DNA of 23,963 bases from contig NZ_CCXK01000017.1 of NCBI RefSeq assembly GCF_000821305.1, positions 1,250,863-1,274,825 of the forward strand, read 5' to 3'. Below, one piece after another: positions 1 to 6,421 of the stretch. The translations under genes were made by a program, and so were the position numbers. Position 1 is the stretch's first letter. The number at the start of each line of letters is the position of its first letter. The stretch comes from Clostridium culturomicium. Lineage in GTDB: Bacteria > Bacillota > Clostridia > Clostridiales > Clostridiaceae. The notes beneath the pieces were generated by a model, which saw only the letters and a program-made list of their open reading frames with translations, made no database searches and was not told where the DNA came from.

Positions 1-57
1 TACTCCCTAACGGTTCTTAACTTACCTACCATGTTACACTACTCGAAATCAAATTAC

Positions 58-90
58 CACGACATTATCACGACATTTTACACGACATTA
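58..90. repeat. Three phased direct repeats CACGACATT(A/T), possible regulator site
   Basis: CACGACATTA (58-67), CACGACATTT (69-78) and CACGACATTA (81-90) repeat every 11-12 bp, about one helical turn, putting each copy on the same DNA face. On the minus strand, the direction of the phage genes, the unit reads AATGTCGTG. The array lies downstream of the last early gene (the HTH protein at 1955-2359), where the late genes should begin, so it may be an activator site. That role is inferred. The rest of 1-190 shows no gene. Confidence 0.5.
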
Positions 91-189
91 TATTTTCTAT
101 GAATTGCAAAATAAACATATTAGTAAGGGAAAGTTCTATATGCTACTTCTAATTACTCTAATACTTTCGTTAAGAACATTGAAATTTTT

Positions 190-411
190 TTAAATTTCTT
201 GTGATAGTTTATAATCTTCACACGAAAACCCTTCTTTTTCATGTGGCAATGCTCTATATAAGTCATTCCTGCTATCTTCGAATACCCCTAACTACACTTT
301 GCAAAGCCCCAAAATTTCATTATATTTTTCATATAAATCACACATAACCTCTATTTCACTAAAACCTTGTTTTATATCTAAAATATCGTGAACGATATTT
401 AAATATATGAA
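190..411 (-). pseudogene. Degraded minus-strand phage gene remnant
   Basis: One minus-strand frame runs from 411 to a TAA at 190-192 and reads like protein (for example DLYEKYNEILGLCK, then DSRNDLYRALPHEKEGFSCE) but contains an in-frame TAG at 292-294 and has a TGA at 412-414 directly upstream. No start codon or ribosome binding site precedes it. The simplest reading is the 3' part of a decayed early phage gene whose 5' part was lost when the neighbouring plus-strand cassette arrived. The family is not recognised. It could also be chance, since AT-rich DNA can look protein-like over 70 codons. Confidence 0.4.
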
Positions 412-467
412 TCATACAAGTTAAAATAAAATACATTTATACCTAAAAACATATTTATAATAATAAT

Positions 468-496
468 TTGACATTTAATTTAAATATATGTAAAAT
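468..496 (+). promoter_or_regulatory. Consensus sigma-A promoter for the plus-strand cassette
   Basis: TTGACA (468-473) is followed by a 17-bp spacer and TAAAAT (491-496), close to the ideal housekeeping promoter. Transcription would start near 503 and run into the ribosome binding site GGGGGG (517-522) of the gene at 529. Having its own strong promoter opposite to the early operon means the cassette can be expressed in the lysogen. Confidence 0.75.
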
Positions 497-528
497 ATAT
501 GTAGATTAATAAATATGGGGGGATTATA

Positions 529-1263
529 ATGTTAAAAAAATTTTTATCAATTATGTTAAGTTTATCATTATTTCTAGCTATGTTTAATTTTAATGCATAT
601 GCATTAAACACTTACGAAGGTCTTGCTGATAATAACATAACTAAACCCAAGACAAATGTATTTTTAAATTCCGGAAATTATGAAGGAAAACGGTATACTA
701 CTAGAGCTGATGTAGATGAAAACAATTCAATAGTAGCAATTGAAGTTAGCGTTAGAGGAGAAGTGAATCCAGTAAGAGTTGAATTTGATTCTAATACTGG
801 AATAATAACTTCTAATGGAAAGGTCGTTGGAGAAATTTCAACTACCGTTGAACCAATTAATGAAATGATTTCACCATATGCAACTGATACTGGATTTCCA
901 GGCGGTGGTGGACAAAAAATATTGGTTAAACAATCCAGCACTAGAATTGATAGTAAAGATTGGGAAGTAATTGTTGCTATAGTTGAATACTTAGCTCAAG
1001 AAGGAACATTAGCTGCTGCAACTTTATTAGGTATTTCAGGTGGACCAGCTGCAATTATTGCCCTTGCTACGTCCTCATTCATTAAATATGTAATGAATTC
1101 TAATACAAAAAATGTAACTGCATATAGTAAGACTTTTTATACTGGTCAAGTTATAAAACAAAATAGATTTTATTATCATAGATATTTATTGGAGTTTTAT
1201 CAAAATTCTAATTACACAGGATATTTAGGGTGTGAATGGTCAGATTCTATAGTTAGAAGGTAG
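529..1263 (+). CDS. Secreted protein with hydrophobic Gly/Ala-rich segment (possible lysogenic-conversion factor)
   Basis: The 244-aa product has a clear signal peptide: basic MLKK, hydrophobic stretch to about residue 20, and a likely signal peptidase I site after Ala25 (N-A-Y-A). The mature part has a polar region (26-120), a Gly-rich joint (GFPGGGG, 122-128), a long hydrophobic Ala/Gly stretch at about 147-188 (with ISGGPAAIIALA) and an aromatic, basic tail ending IVRR. The layout resembles secreted bacteriocin or pore-forming precursors; the geobacillin-26-like group is one comparison to test, but I cannot confirm homology. The start is set by GGGGGG seven bases before the ATG. It has its own promoter, is followed by a small membrane protein, and opposes the early operon, all typical of a moron. 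Secretion is well supported, function is not. Confidence 0.85.
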   Translation: MLKKFLSIMLSLSLFLAMFNFNAYALNTYEGLADNNITKPKTNVFLNSGNYEGKRYTTRADVDENNSIVAIEVSVRGEVNPVRVEFDSNTGIITSNGKVVGEISTTVEPINEMISPYATDTGFPGGGGQKILVKQSSTRIDSKDWEVIVAIVEYLAQEGTLAAATLLGISGGPAAIIALATSSFIKYVMNSNTKNVTAYSKTFYTGQVIKQNRFYYHRYLLEFYQNSNYTGYLGCEWSDSIVRR

Positions 1264-1282
1264 ACATGAATAGGAAAACATT

Positions 1283-1471
1283 ATGAATAACAACGAAAGC
1301 TATTTAAGTATTGTTGCAACGTTATTTATTACAAATTATATAACTGATAAAATAATGAATTTGCTAGATATAAATGAAAAGTATAAAAAAACTAAATTTT
1401 TTATTAAAGGTGTAATATTTGTAATAATCATTTTAACATTGCAGAACATACAAAAATTATTAATTCTTTAA
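1283..1471 (+). CDS. Small membrane protein, candidate partner or immunity protein of the secreted protein
   Basis: The 62-aa product has a hydrophobic segment at about 8-28 and a stronger one at about 42-61 (IKGVIFVIIILTLQ), separated by a charged loop (DINEKYKKTK). It therefore probably spans the membrane twice. It starts 19 bases after the stop of the secreted-protein gene, behind a weak ribosome site (ATAGGAAAA), and ends just before a terminator, so the two genes form one transcript. Small membrane proteins in this position are often immunity proteins, but nothing in the sequence proves that. No family recognised. Confidence 0.65.
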   Translation: MNNNESYLSIVATLFITNYITDKIMNLLDINEKYKKTKFFIKGVIFVIIILTLQNIQKLLIL

Positions 1472-1477
1472 GATAAG

Positions 1478-1511
1478 AAATGTCATGCATTAAAACTGCA
1501 TGACATTTTTT
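1478..1511 (+). terminator. Rho-independent terminator of the plus-strand cassette
   Basis: A perfect 12-bp stem (AAATGTCATGCA at 1478-1489 with TGCATGACATTT at 1497-1508), a 7-base loop and a T run through 1511, starting seven bases after the stop codon of the 62-aa gene. With A residues on the left it might also work in reverse. Confidence 0.85.
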
Positions 1512-1522
1512 ATTCCGTCCAT

Positions 1523-1570
1523 AGAGAAATTTCTCTGCTCTTATATAAACTTATTGAAACGTTAATAAGT
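1523..1570. repeat. Palindrome and hairpin between convergent transcripts
   Basis: AGAGAAATTTCTCT (1523-1536) is a perfect 14-bp palindrome. Next to it ACTTATT (1549-1555) and AATAAGT (1564-1570) form a 7-bp stem with an 8-base loop. They lie between the plus-strand terminator and the end of the broken minus-strand gene, so the second could terminate minus-strand transcription, though its T run (TTTATAT) is poor. Protein binding to the palindrome is also possible. Confidence 0.35.
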
Positions 1571-1607
1571 GTGTGATTGGAATAGTGCCAAGAGTTAATC
1601 AAATATG

Positions 1608-1918
1608 TTAATATTCTATATAGTAACTAACTCTACCACAATGTTTGCATACATAGAATACAAAGTCATCAATAACTGATTCATCAAAATTATAACATTT
1701 AACTATTTTATTTGATTGTTCATCATATTTATATCTGTAATCAAAATTGCTTTTATAAAAATACGTACTATAAAAATTATCACAGTAATCATCTGTCTTA
1801 AAGGACTCTCTCTTTAAATTGTCTATATTATGGATTTCCTCTTTTTCTAAAAATCTATTAGTGTTTCTTTTTCTAATTCACCACTTAATACTACAAACTT
1901 TTCTATTTCCAACTCCAT
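1608..1918 (-). pseudogene. Frameshifted small phage gene with C-terminal zinc-binding pair
   Basis: An ATG at 1916-1918 with a good ribosome site (AGAGGGG) opens a frame that stops after 23 codons. A one-base shift at the T run around 1846-1850 joins it to a second frame that has no start codon of its own and continues to a TAA at 1608-1610. With one T restored the gene is 312 nt, exactly 104 codons, coding for a 103-aa acidic, Tyr-rich protein ending in CKHCGRVSYYIEY. The match in reading frame, length and ribosome site makes a single deletion in a homopolymer the likely explanation. It may be a real mutation or a sequencing error. Family not recognised. It follows the HTH gene in the early operon. 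Confidence 0.65.
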
Positions 1919-1954
1919 AAATTAACCCCTCTTATAATATATTTGAATTATAAA

Positions 1955-2359
1955 CTATATATTATTTTCTATCCTTTGGACAGTTCTCTCGCTAACCCCA
2001 ATTACTTCAGCTGTTTTGGCCTGAGTATATCCCTTAACCACTCTTAAAAACTTCACCTTTTGACTATTGGTATTTAACAACTCTAAATACTCCTTCTCGT
2101 CCACTTCTCTCTTAAGACTAAGTAATATTTGCTTATCTAAATCTAATAATGTCTCAAGTCTTTTCTTTTCTTCAAAGTATTCTTCAATATGAAATTCTTT
2201 ATTACCTCCTGGTATCGTATCATAGTCATTATAGCTTGTCCCAGATTTATAACCCTTAGGACTAAAAGCTTTAAGATACATATCATCCAAATCCTTAAGC
2301 TGCTTTTTTATATCAGAGATTTTATATTCCATATCTTTAATTTTATCAAGTCTATTCAT
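1955..2359 (-). CDS. HTH protein, putative late-gene activator (RinA/ArpU-like position)
   Basis: A 134-aa protein with a long charged, partly coiled-coil N-terminal part and a C-terminal helix-turn-helix (VKFLRVVKGYTQAKTAEVIG followed by VSERTVQRIENN, about 101-133) like sigma region 4 or an XRE recognition unit. It is the last intact gene of the minus-strand early operon, where Gram-positive phages usually carry the ArpU/RinA-type activator of late transcription. Its ATG lies three bases after the YopX gene stop, with GGAGGGG as ribosome site. The position and HTH support a transcription regulator; the late-activator role is inferred from gene order. The repeats at 58-90 would be a candidate target. 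Confidence 0.7.
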   Translation of the reverse strand: MNRLDKIKDMEYKISDIKKQLKDLDDMYLKAFSPKGYKSGTSYNDYDTIPGGNKEFHIEEYFEEKKRLETLLDLDKQILLSLKREVDEKEYLELLNTNSQKVKFLRVVKGYTQAKTAEVIGVSERTVQRIENNI

Positions 2360-2362
2360 TAA

Positions 2363-2761
2363 CTACCCCTCCAATAGCTCTGGATTCTCGTAAATGTTGC
2401 CTATTACTTCAACCGATTGGTTATATTTATTATCACAAATATCTGAAAGCGACTTATATCTTATCATCCAACATTCCACATTGTCCACATATTCACCGCC
2501 ATCACTATAACTTCCCCATGTAACTGGTATCATTTCCGTTACAGTTTTATTATAATAACTTTTCAGTGTGTACTTCACTACATCCCCTTCATAGATTTCT
2601 TTACCATGCTTATCCTTTAATCCGGTGTATTGCATTACGTTAAATGCTCTTTGCTCTGGTGTTCCAGGGAAAACCTCCCACATAGGTAAATGCATTATTT
2701 CACCATAGTTTAATATTCTTTTATTTATAATATCCCAAACTCTAAACTTAATTTCCCTCAT
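2363..2761 (-). CDS. YopX family protein
   Basis: The 132-aa product has the family's hallmarks: an opening REIKFRVWD, the central MQYTGLKDKHGKEIYEGDVV, and the ending EVIGNIYENPELLEG. YopX proteins are widespread in Gram-positive prophages (named after SPbeta YopX) and their function is unknown. The gene starts within the last 14 bases of the upstream nuclease gene, so translation is probably coupled. Length is normal. Confidence 0.93.
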   Translation of the reverse strand: MREIKFRVWDIINKRILNYGEIMHLPMWEVFPGTPEQRAFNVMQYTGLKDKHGKEIYEGDVVKYTLKSYYNKTVTEMIPVTWGSYSDGGEYVDNVECWMIRYKSLSDICDNKYNQSVEVIGNIYENPELLEG

Positions 2762-3419
2762 GCTCTACCTCCTCAATAAACCCTTTGTTCTTAAGCACCT
2801 CACGCACATAGTAGTAAAAGGTATTGTATATCTCACTTCCCATAAATTGCTTGTCTATAGGGCGAATAACAGTATTGTATCGTGCTTCAATCGTCTTAAG
2901 TCTTGCATATAGACTTTTAGGCTGATACTCACTTCTGTAATTGCCTTTCCTTATGTTGAAATCAAAACCTTCTGGTTTTAAGCATACCTTTTTACTTTCT
3001 AGTATTTTCATAAATTCTTTGAGATGTTTCTTCTCTTCAGCATTTAACCTTTTTAATGTTTCATTCATTTCAGGCTCTTCCAGGAACACATAATACTTAA
3101 TATCATACTTATTTAAGTGAGCTAATTCTTTAAGGATTCTTGTATCATCCTTTAAGTTCCCTGCGACTTCATCAATTCCGTTTTTGCGCTCAATTACAAT
3201 ATCTCTATCAAAGTAAATTGCTCTTTCCTGGCCTTCAAAACTATTAGCTGGTAGCATACATGCATAATCTCCAAAGTCAAGTTTCTTCACTTCATAAGCT
3301 ATCTTTTTCTTATCTAGGAACCCTATAACATGCTCATTGGCCTGTTCTCTTGTATCAATCAGTATAGTAAGATTGCTCATTACTTTCTTAAGCTCTGTAT
3401 CAGTAAATTTATATCTCAT
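2748..3419 (-). CDS. ERCC4-type (XPF-fold) nuclease
   Basis: The 223-aa product contains the ERCC4 nuclease signature: ILIDTREQ near residue 20, KLDFGDYAC near 47-55, then VIERKNGIDEVAGNL near 75-89, giving the acidic GDY...ERK...D active site of XPF-like structure-specific nucleases. It probably cleaves branched phage replication or recombination intermediates, filling the resolvase-type role. An in-frame ATG 13 codons upstream exists, but AGAGGTGG lies five bases before the ATG at 3419, so that start is preferred. This ATG also overlaps the stop of an upstream open frame (TAATG). Followed by YopX with a 14-base overlap. Confidence 0.85.
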   Translation of the reverse strand: MRYKFTDTELKKVMSNLTILIDTREQANEHVIGFLDKKKIAYEVKKLDFGDYACMLPANSFEGQERAIYFDRDIVIERKNGIDEVAGNLKDDTRILKELAHLNKYDIKYYVFLEEPEMNETLKRLNAEEKKHLKEFMKILESKKVCLKPEGFDFNIRKGNYRSEYQPKSLYARLKTIEARYNTVIRPIDKQFMGSEIYNTFYYYVREVLKNKGFIEEVEHEGN

Positions 3420-3522
3420 TAAACCACCTCTAATTGTATCAAATTTAATTTTACACAATCAGCAAGGATAGGAACTTGTCCTAAATCCTCACTAATCTGA
3501 ATAGTTTCTTTGAATTGCGAAA

Positions 3523-3693
3523 TTAATTTAACTGAACACTACATACTGTCGTTGTAGGCTCTACATCTTTAATTACTAAGCATTGTAATAAATATTTTTG
3601 TTCAAAAGTTACCTCAAGCCCGTTAGCTCTAGCTTCATCAATCAGTTTTTTTATTTTAACCTTATAATATATAGGATCTTTTTTATCTTTCAT
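3523..3693 (-). CDS. Small phage protein, possibly truncated by a frameshift
   Basis: A 56-aa product starting at the ATG after AAAAGGAG; an upstream in-frame ATG at 3714 lacks a site. The protein opens MKDKKDPIYYKVKIKKLIDE and is not recognised. It overlaps the upstream zinc-finger gene by 11 bases. Oddly, about 100 bases separate it from the nuclease gene in an otherwise tightly packed operon. That gap holds a second open frame of about 40 codons (KLISQFKETIQISEDLGQVP and on) with no start codon, ending in a TAA that overlaps the nuclease ATG. This suggests that the original gene was longer (3419-3693) and has lost or gained a base near 3530. Confidence 0.6.
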   Translation of the reverse strand: MKDKKDPIYYKVKIKKLIDEARANGLEVTFEQKYLLQCLVIKDVEPTTTVCSVQLN

Positions 3694-3859
3694 AAACTCT
3701 CCTTTTAAACACATTTCTTATTCTCGCCTTAAACTCATACCACTTTGAATGGTATATTCCATGTTCATAAGCACAGTGATTACTTATATCTTTAAAATCT
3801 AACCATTCACCACAGTGCTTACATTTCCCCCTGAATTTAACCTCTGCTTCAAACTTCAT
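3683..3859 (-). CDS. Small zinc-finger-like phage protein (58 aa)
   Basis: This short gene starts at an ATG behind an excellent ribosome site (AGGAGGG, five bases away) and ends inside the start of the next gene. The product begins MKFEAEVKFRGKCKHCGEWL and continues with an H-C-x3-H pattern (NHCAYEHG), so CxxC plus His/Cys could bind one zinc ion. The C-terminus is strongly basic (FKRRVYER). DNA or RNA binding is plausible but not shown. Confidence 0.75.
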   Translation of the reverse strand: MKFEAEVKFRGKCKHCGEWLDFKDISNHCAYEHGIYHSKWYEFKARIRNVFKRRVYER

Positions 3860-3894
3860 GTTTAACCCTCCTATAATGCACCGATTTAAACAAA

Positions 3895-4188
3895 TTATTC
3901 ATTGATATTAATTTTTATTTTTCCAGTACCATTCATATCTACTGTAGCTGTTACGATTTCTTCATTTCCAGTTCTCTTTGGTAGTATCTTATTCATTGAA
4001 TCTATAAATGAAATCATCATCATAGTGTTTGCAAAATCTTCTTCCGTAAATAAGTTTTCTCCACATTTAGGACATGGTTTATTAAGCCATTCTTTATAAT
4101 CTTCTAACTTAACACTCATGTCATTAAAATCACACTTTGGGTTATCACATTTAATCCCACATATATTTATTTCTACTGCATCTTTCAT
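3895..4188 (-). CDS. Phage protein with two cysteine pairs (zinc ribbon-like)
   Basis: The 97-aa product has C-x3-C-x4-C (CGIKCDNPKC, about 10-19) and CPKCG (about 39-43), a typical zinc-ribbon spacing, followed by a Met-rich helix and a C-terminal beta-rich tail (IVTATVDMNGTGKIKININE). Ribosome site AAGGAGG lies nine bases upstream of the ATG. It belongs to the tightly packed early operon. Family and function are unknown. Confidence 0.75.
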   Translation of the reverse strand: MKDAVEINICGIKCDNPKCDFNDMSVKLEDYKEWLNKPCPKCGENLFTEEDFANTMMMISFIDSMNKILPKRTGNEEIVTATVDMNGTGKIKININE

Positions 4189-4210
4189 TATAATTTCCTC
4201 CTTAATCAGA

Positions 4211-4477
4211 CTAAGAATTTAATCTCTGTTCTAACCTCTGCAACTTTTCTTCTTTAATCTTGTCCACTAAGCTGCTATCCCTCATAAGCCTTAACTGCTC
4301 TAACATTATCTCAACATCTGCTATCTCTTCCTCAACATTGGTTTCTCTACCTCTCAGCTTTTTAGATATAGCTTGTATCAGTTCGCTGCATTCCTCCATA
4401 GCAACAATTTGTTGTGCTGCTTCTCCATAGTTTCCTATGACTTTTCTATATAACTTAATTCTCTCTTCTTTATTCAA
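4211..4477 (-). CDS. MazG-like nucleotide pyrophosphohydrolase
   Basis: The 88-aa product has the MazG-type metal site: MEECSELIQ (EExxE, about 27-34), then about 20 residues later EEEIADVEIML (ExxD). Such small all-alpha NTP pyrophosphatases hydrolyse nucleoside triphosphates to monophosphates and are common in phage early regions, where they may alter the dNTP or alarmone pool. Translation begins at TTG (4475-4477), set by AAGGAG six bases before it; no ATG fits. It follows a strongly base-paired leader (4493-4647) whose 3' arm ends just before the ribosome site, so its translation may be controlled by that element. Confidence 0.85.
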   Translation of the reverse strand: MNKEERIKLYRKVIGNYGEAAQQIVAMEECSELIQAISKKLRGRETNVEEEIADVEIMLEQLRLMRDSSLVDKIKEEKLQRLEQRLNS

Positions 4478-4492
4478 TCTTTTCTCCTTCCT

Positions 4493-4647
4493 GGACCGGC
4501 TCCTTAGGACAACAGAGGGAGCGACAATTTATATTTATCCGTCAGGGGGTGACTTGCCAATATACATTGCATGATTAACTACCTCACATCCTTCTCTAAA
4601 ATATTTAGTAGTTAATACATCCCTCTGCTCTGCTAAGGAGCCTATCC
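4493..4647 (-). ncRNA. Candidate structured RNA element or short inverted-repeat element
   Basis: The 185-base gap between the methyltransferase stop and the MazG-like start holds a nested palindrome. Outer arms GGCTCCTTAG (4498-4507) and CTAAGGAGCC (4633-4642) are perfectly complementary and extend outward as GGACC/GGATA with one mismatch. After a 5x5 internal loop, CAGAGGG (4513-4519) pairs with CCCTCTG (4621-4627). Inside, read on the minus strand, TTAACTAC pairs with GTAGTTAA around a CTAAA-TAT-TTTAG hairpin, and GTCA-CCCCC-TGAC forms another. There is no T run, so it is not an ordinary terminator. It could be a cis-regulatory leader, a small RNA, or a MITE-like element. It matches no riboswitch that I recognise. 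Confidence 0.6.
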
Positions 4648-4663
4648 ATTTATATTTTATAAA

Positions 4664-5917
4664 TTAATTTAATTTCTTTGCAATTTCATAAATTACTGTT
4701 ACTGTTACCCCATTTCCAGCCTGTTTATATAATTGACTATCTGAACATACACTTGCAGCTCTTTCAAAATAATCATCTGACCACCCCTGAAGTCTAAAAC
4801 ACTCTTTTGGTGTGAGTTTTCTTACCTTGTAACCTTCTAATACACCTTGATTGCATGAAGTATTCAACGTATTTGCTATCCCTTTGCCAACTCGTCCTCT
4901 TCTTGTCTTGGAGTTAGGCTGTTCTAAATTTATACCGTCTCCTTCATATGCTATATCATAGCCCTTCTTAGTGGCTTCTTTTATAGCTACACCATGTCTA
5001 TCCTGTGCTGTTAATGTAAACATAGGCTCTCCATCAGCTTTAAATCTTCTACCATTTTGTCTTTTTTCAAGTCTATCAGGTGTTAATACAGCTCTAACTA
5101 ATATTTTAGGTTGTCTATTTCCACCTTGCATAGAATTTAAACTAGGTGATATCCCCTCACGTCCATAAACTCTTTTAATGCAATCTTGACCTGGTATATG
5201 TAATACCCCCTTAACAATAATTTGTTTAGGTTGTTTGTAGTCAGTTGCAGATAAACAGTTACATATACCATCTACACCTAAAACAATATTTCTTTTTTGC
5301 TTATTTTCTGTAAATGTCCTAATATCAGTAGTTCCAACTATTTCAATATTAGCTTTTTCTGTCTTTCCTCCGATAGGAAATACTTTTCGTCCACCTGCTC
5401 CTCTAAGATGTCCGATAATGAACACCCTTTCCCTGTTCTGTGGCACCCCGAAATCTTTTGAATTGAGAACTTGCCATTCTGCATCATACCCGATTTCATC
5501 CAATTCAATGAGAAGTTTGAGGAAGTCATATCCTCCATTAACACTAAGTAAGTTTTTAACGTTCTCAATAAAAAGGTACTTGGGTCTATCTTCTTCTTTT
5601 GTGTCCCTAATAAGTCTTGTAACTGTGAAAAACAAACTCGAACGATTTCCTCTGAACCCAAGCTGTTTTCCTGCGATGCTAATGTCTTGACATGGAAATC
5701 CGAAGCACCAGCAATCGGCTCTAGGAAGTTCATCTGCCCTAGTAATTGTAATGTCTGTTCCAAACCATTCATCCTCCTTTGGATTATGCATTGCTGCATA
5801 ACTCATATTGGCATATTTATCTATCTCACAGTGACCTAAGCAAGTATGCCCAGCTAATTCCATACCTCTTCTAAACCCTCCTATGCCACTAAAAAAATCT
5901 AAAAAAGTTAACCTCAC
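4664..5917 (-). CDS. C5 cytosine-specific DNA methyltransferase
   Basis: A full-length 417-aa 5-methylcytosine methyltransferase: motif I FFSGIGGFRRGMELAG (8-23), motif IV with the catalytic Pro-Cys-Gln (75-77), motif VI ENV (118-120), motif VIII PQNRERVFIIG (159-169), a large variable region (180-360), motif IX TPKECFRLQG (369-378) and motif X YKQAGNGV (397-404). It uses S-adenosylmethionine and probably shields phage DNA from host restriction. No cognate restriction gene is nearby. The variable region has four similar short units (near 218-233, 257-272, 298-311, 347-359; for example LSATDYKQPK and LTAQDRHG). The start is GTG at 5917, fixed by GGAGG eight bases upstream. Confidence 0.96.
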   Translation of the reverse strand: MRLTFLDFFSGIGGFRRGMELAGHTCLGHCEIDKYANMSYAAMHNPKEDEWFGTDITITRADELPRADCWCFGFPCQDISIAGKQLGFRGNRSSLFFTVTRLIRDTKEEDRPKYLFIENVKNLLSVNGGYDFLKLLIELDEIGYDAEWQVLNSKDFGVPQNRERVFIIGHLRGAGGRKVFPIGGKTEKANIEIVGTTDIRTFTENKQKRNIVLGVDGICNCLSATDYKQPKQIIVKGVLHIPGQDCIKRVYGREGISPSLNSMQGGNRQPKILVRAVLTPDRLEKRQNGRRFKADGEPMFTLTAQDRHGVAIKEATKKGYDIAYEGDGINLEQPNSKTRRGRVGKGIANTLNTSCNQGVLEGYKVRKLTPKECFRLQGWSDDYFERAASVCSDSQLYKQAGNGVTVTVIYEIAKKLN

Positions 5918-5936
5918 TTTATCATCCTCCTAATAT

Positions 5937-6365
5937 CTAAAATGGCATGTCTTCCCCATCATCTATTGGTGTCATATCTCCATTGCCGAAATAATCTCCC
6001 GGAATAGTTCCTTGCTGATATCCACCTTCGCTATTGTTGCTGCTATTGTTCTTACTATCCAGGAACTCTACTCCTTCAAACATATCTGCAACTACTTCCG
6101 TTACATAAACTTTTCCGTTCTTACCTTCATAGTTTCTAGTTTCAATGCTTCCTCTAACTAGAATTAAGCTACCTTTGCGAGTATAATTAGCTACTGCTTC
6201 TGCACTCTTTCCCCAAACTACTATTGGAATAAATGCAGTTTTCTTGTTATCTCCAAACCCTTTATCTACTGCTAATTTAAAACTTGTTACTGCAGTTCCT
6301 TTTCCTGCTGTAAACTTAAGCTCTGGATCAGCTGTTAATCTTCCTTTTAAGACTACTAAATTCAT
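5937..6365 (-). CDS. ssb: Single-stranded DNA-binding protein
   Basis: The 142-aa product is a standard bacterial-type SSB: OB-fold core beginning MNLVVLKGRLTADPEL, with FIPIVVWGKSAE and ILVRGSIETRNYEGKNG, a Gly/Ser/Asn-rich linker (about 105-125) and the acidic tip DDGEDMPF, which recruits other replication and repair proteins. It coats single strands during phage replication and RecT-mediated recombination. The methyltransferase gene follows 19 bases later in the same operon. Confidence 0.97.
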   Translation of the reverse strand: MNLVVLKGRLTADPELKFTAGKGTAVTSFKLAVDKGFGDNKKTAFIPIVVWGKSAEAVANYTRKGSLILVRGSIETRNYEGKNGKVYVTEVVADMFEGVEFLDSKNNSSNNSEGGYQQGTIPGDYFGNGDMTPIDDGEDMPF

Positions 6366-6421
6366 AAATACTACCTTCTTTCATTCTTATTTGATTTTCA
6401 TATGATAATAGAATCTTATAA

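Noticed and set aside
4530..4664. Minus-strand open frame (WIGSLAEQRDVLTTKYFREG and on) within the structured gap
   Set aside because: No start codon or ribosome site, and its sequence is explained by the inverted repeat; kept only as a possibility.
5338..5799. 153-codon minus-strand frame
   Set aside because: It lies in another frame inside the methyltransferase gene, whose motifs are unmistakable, and lacks a ribosome site.
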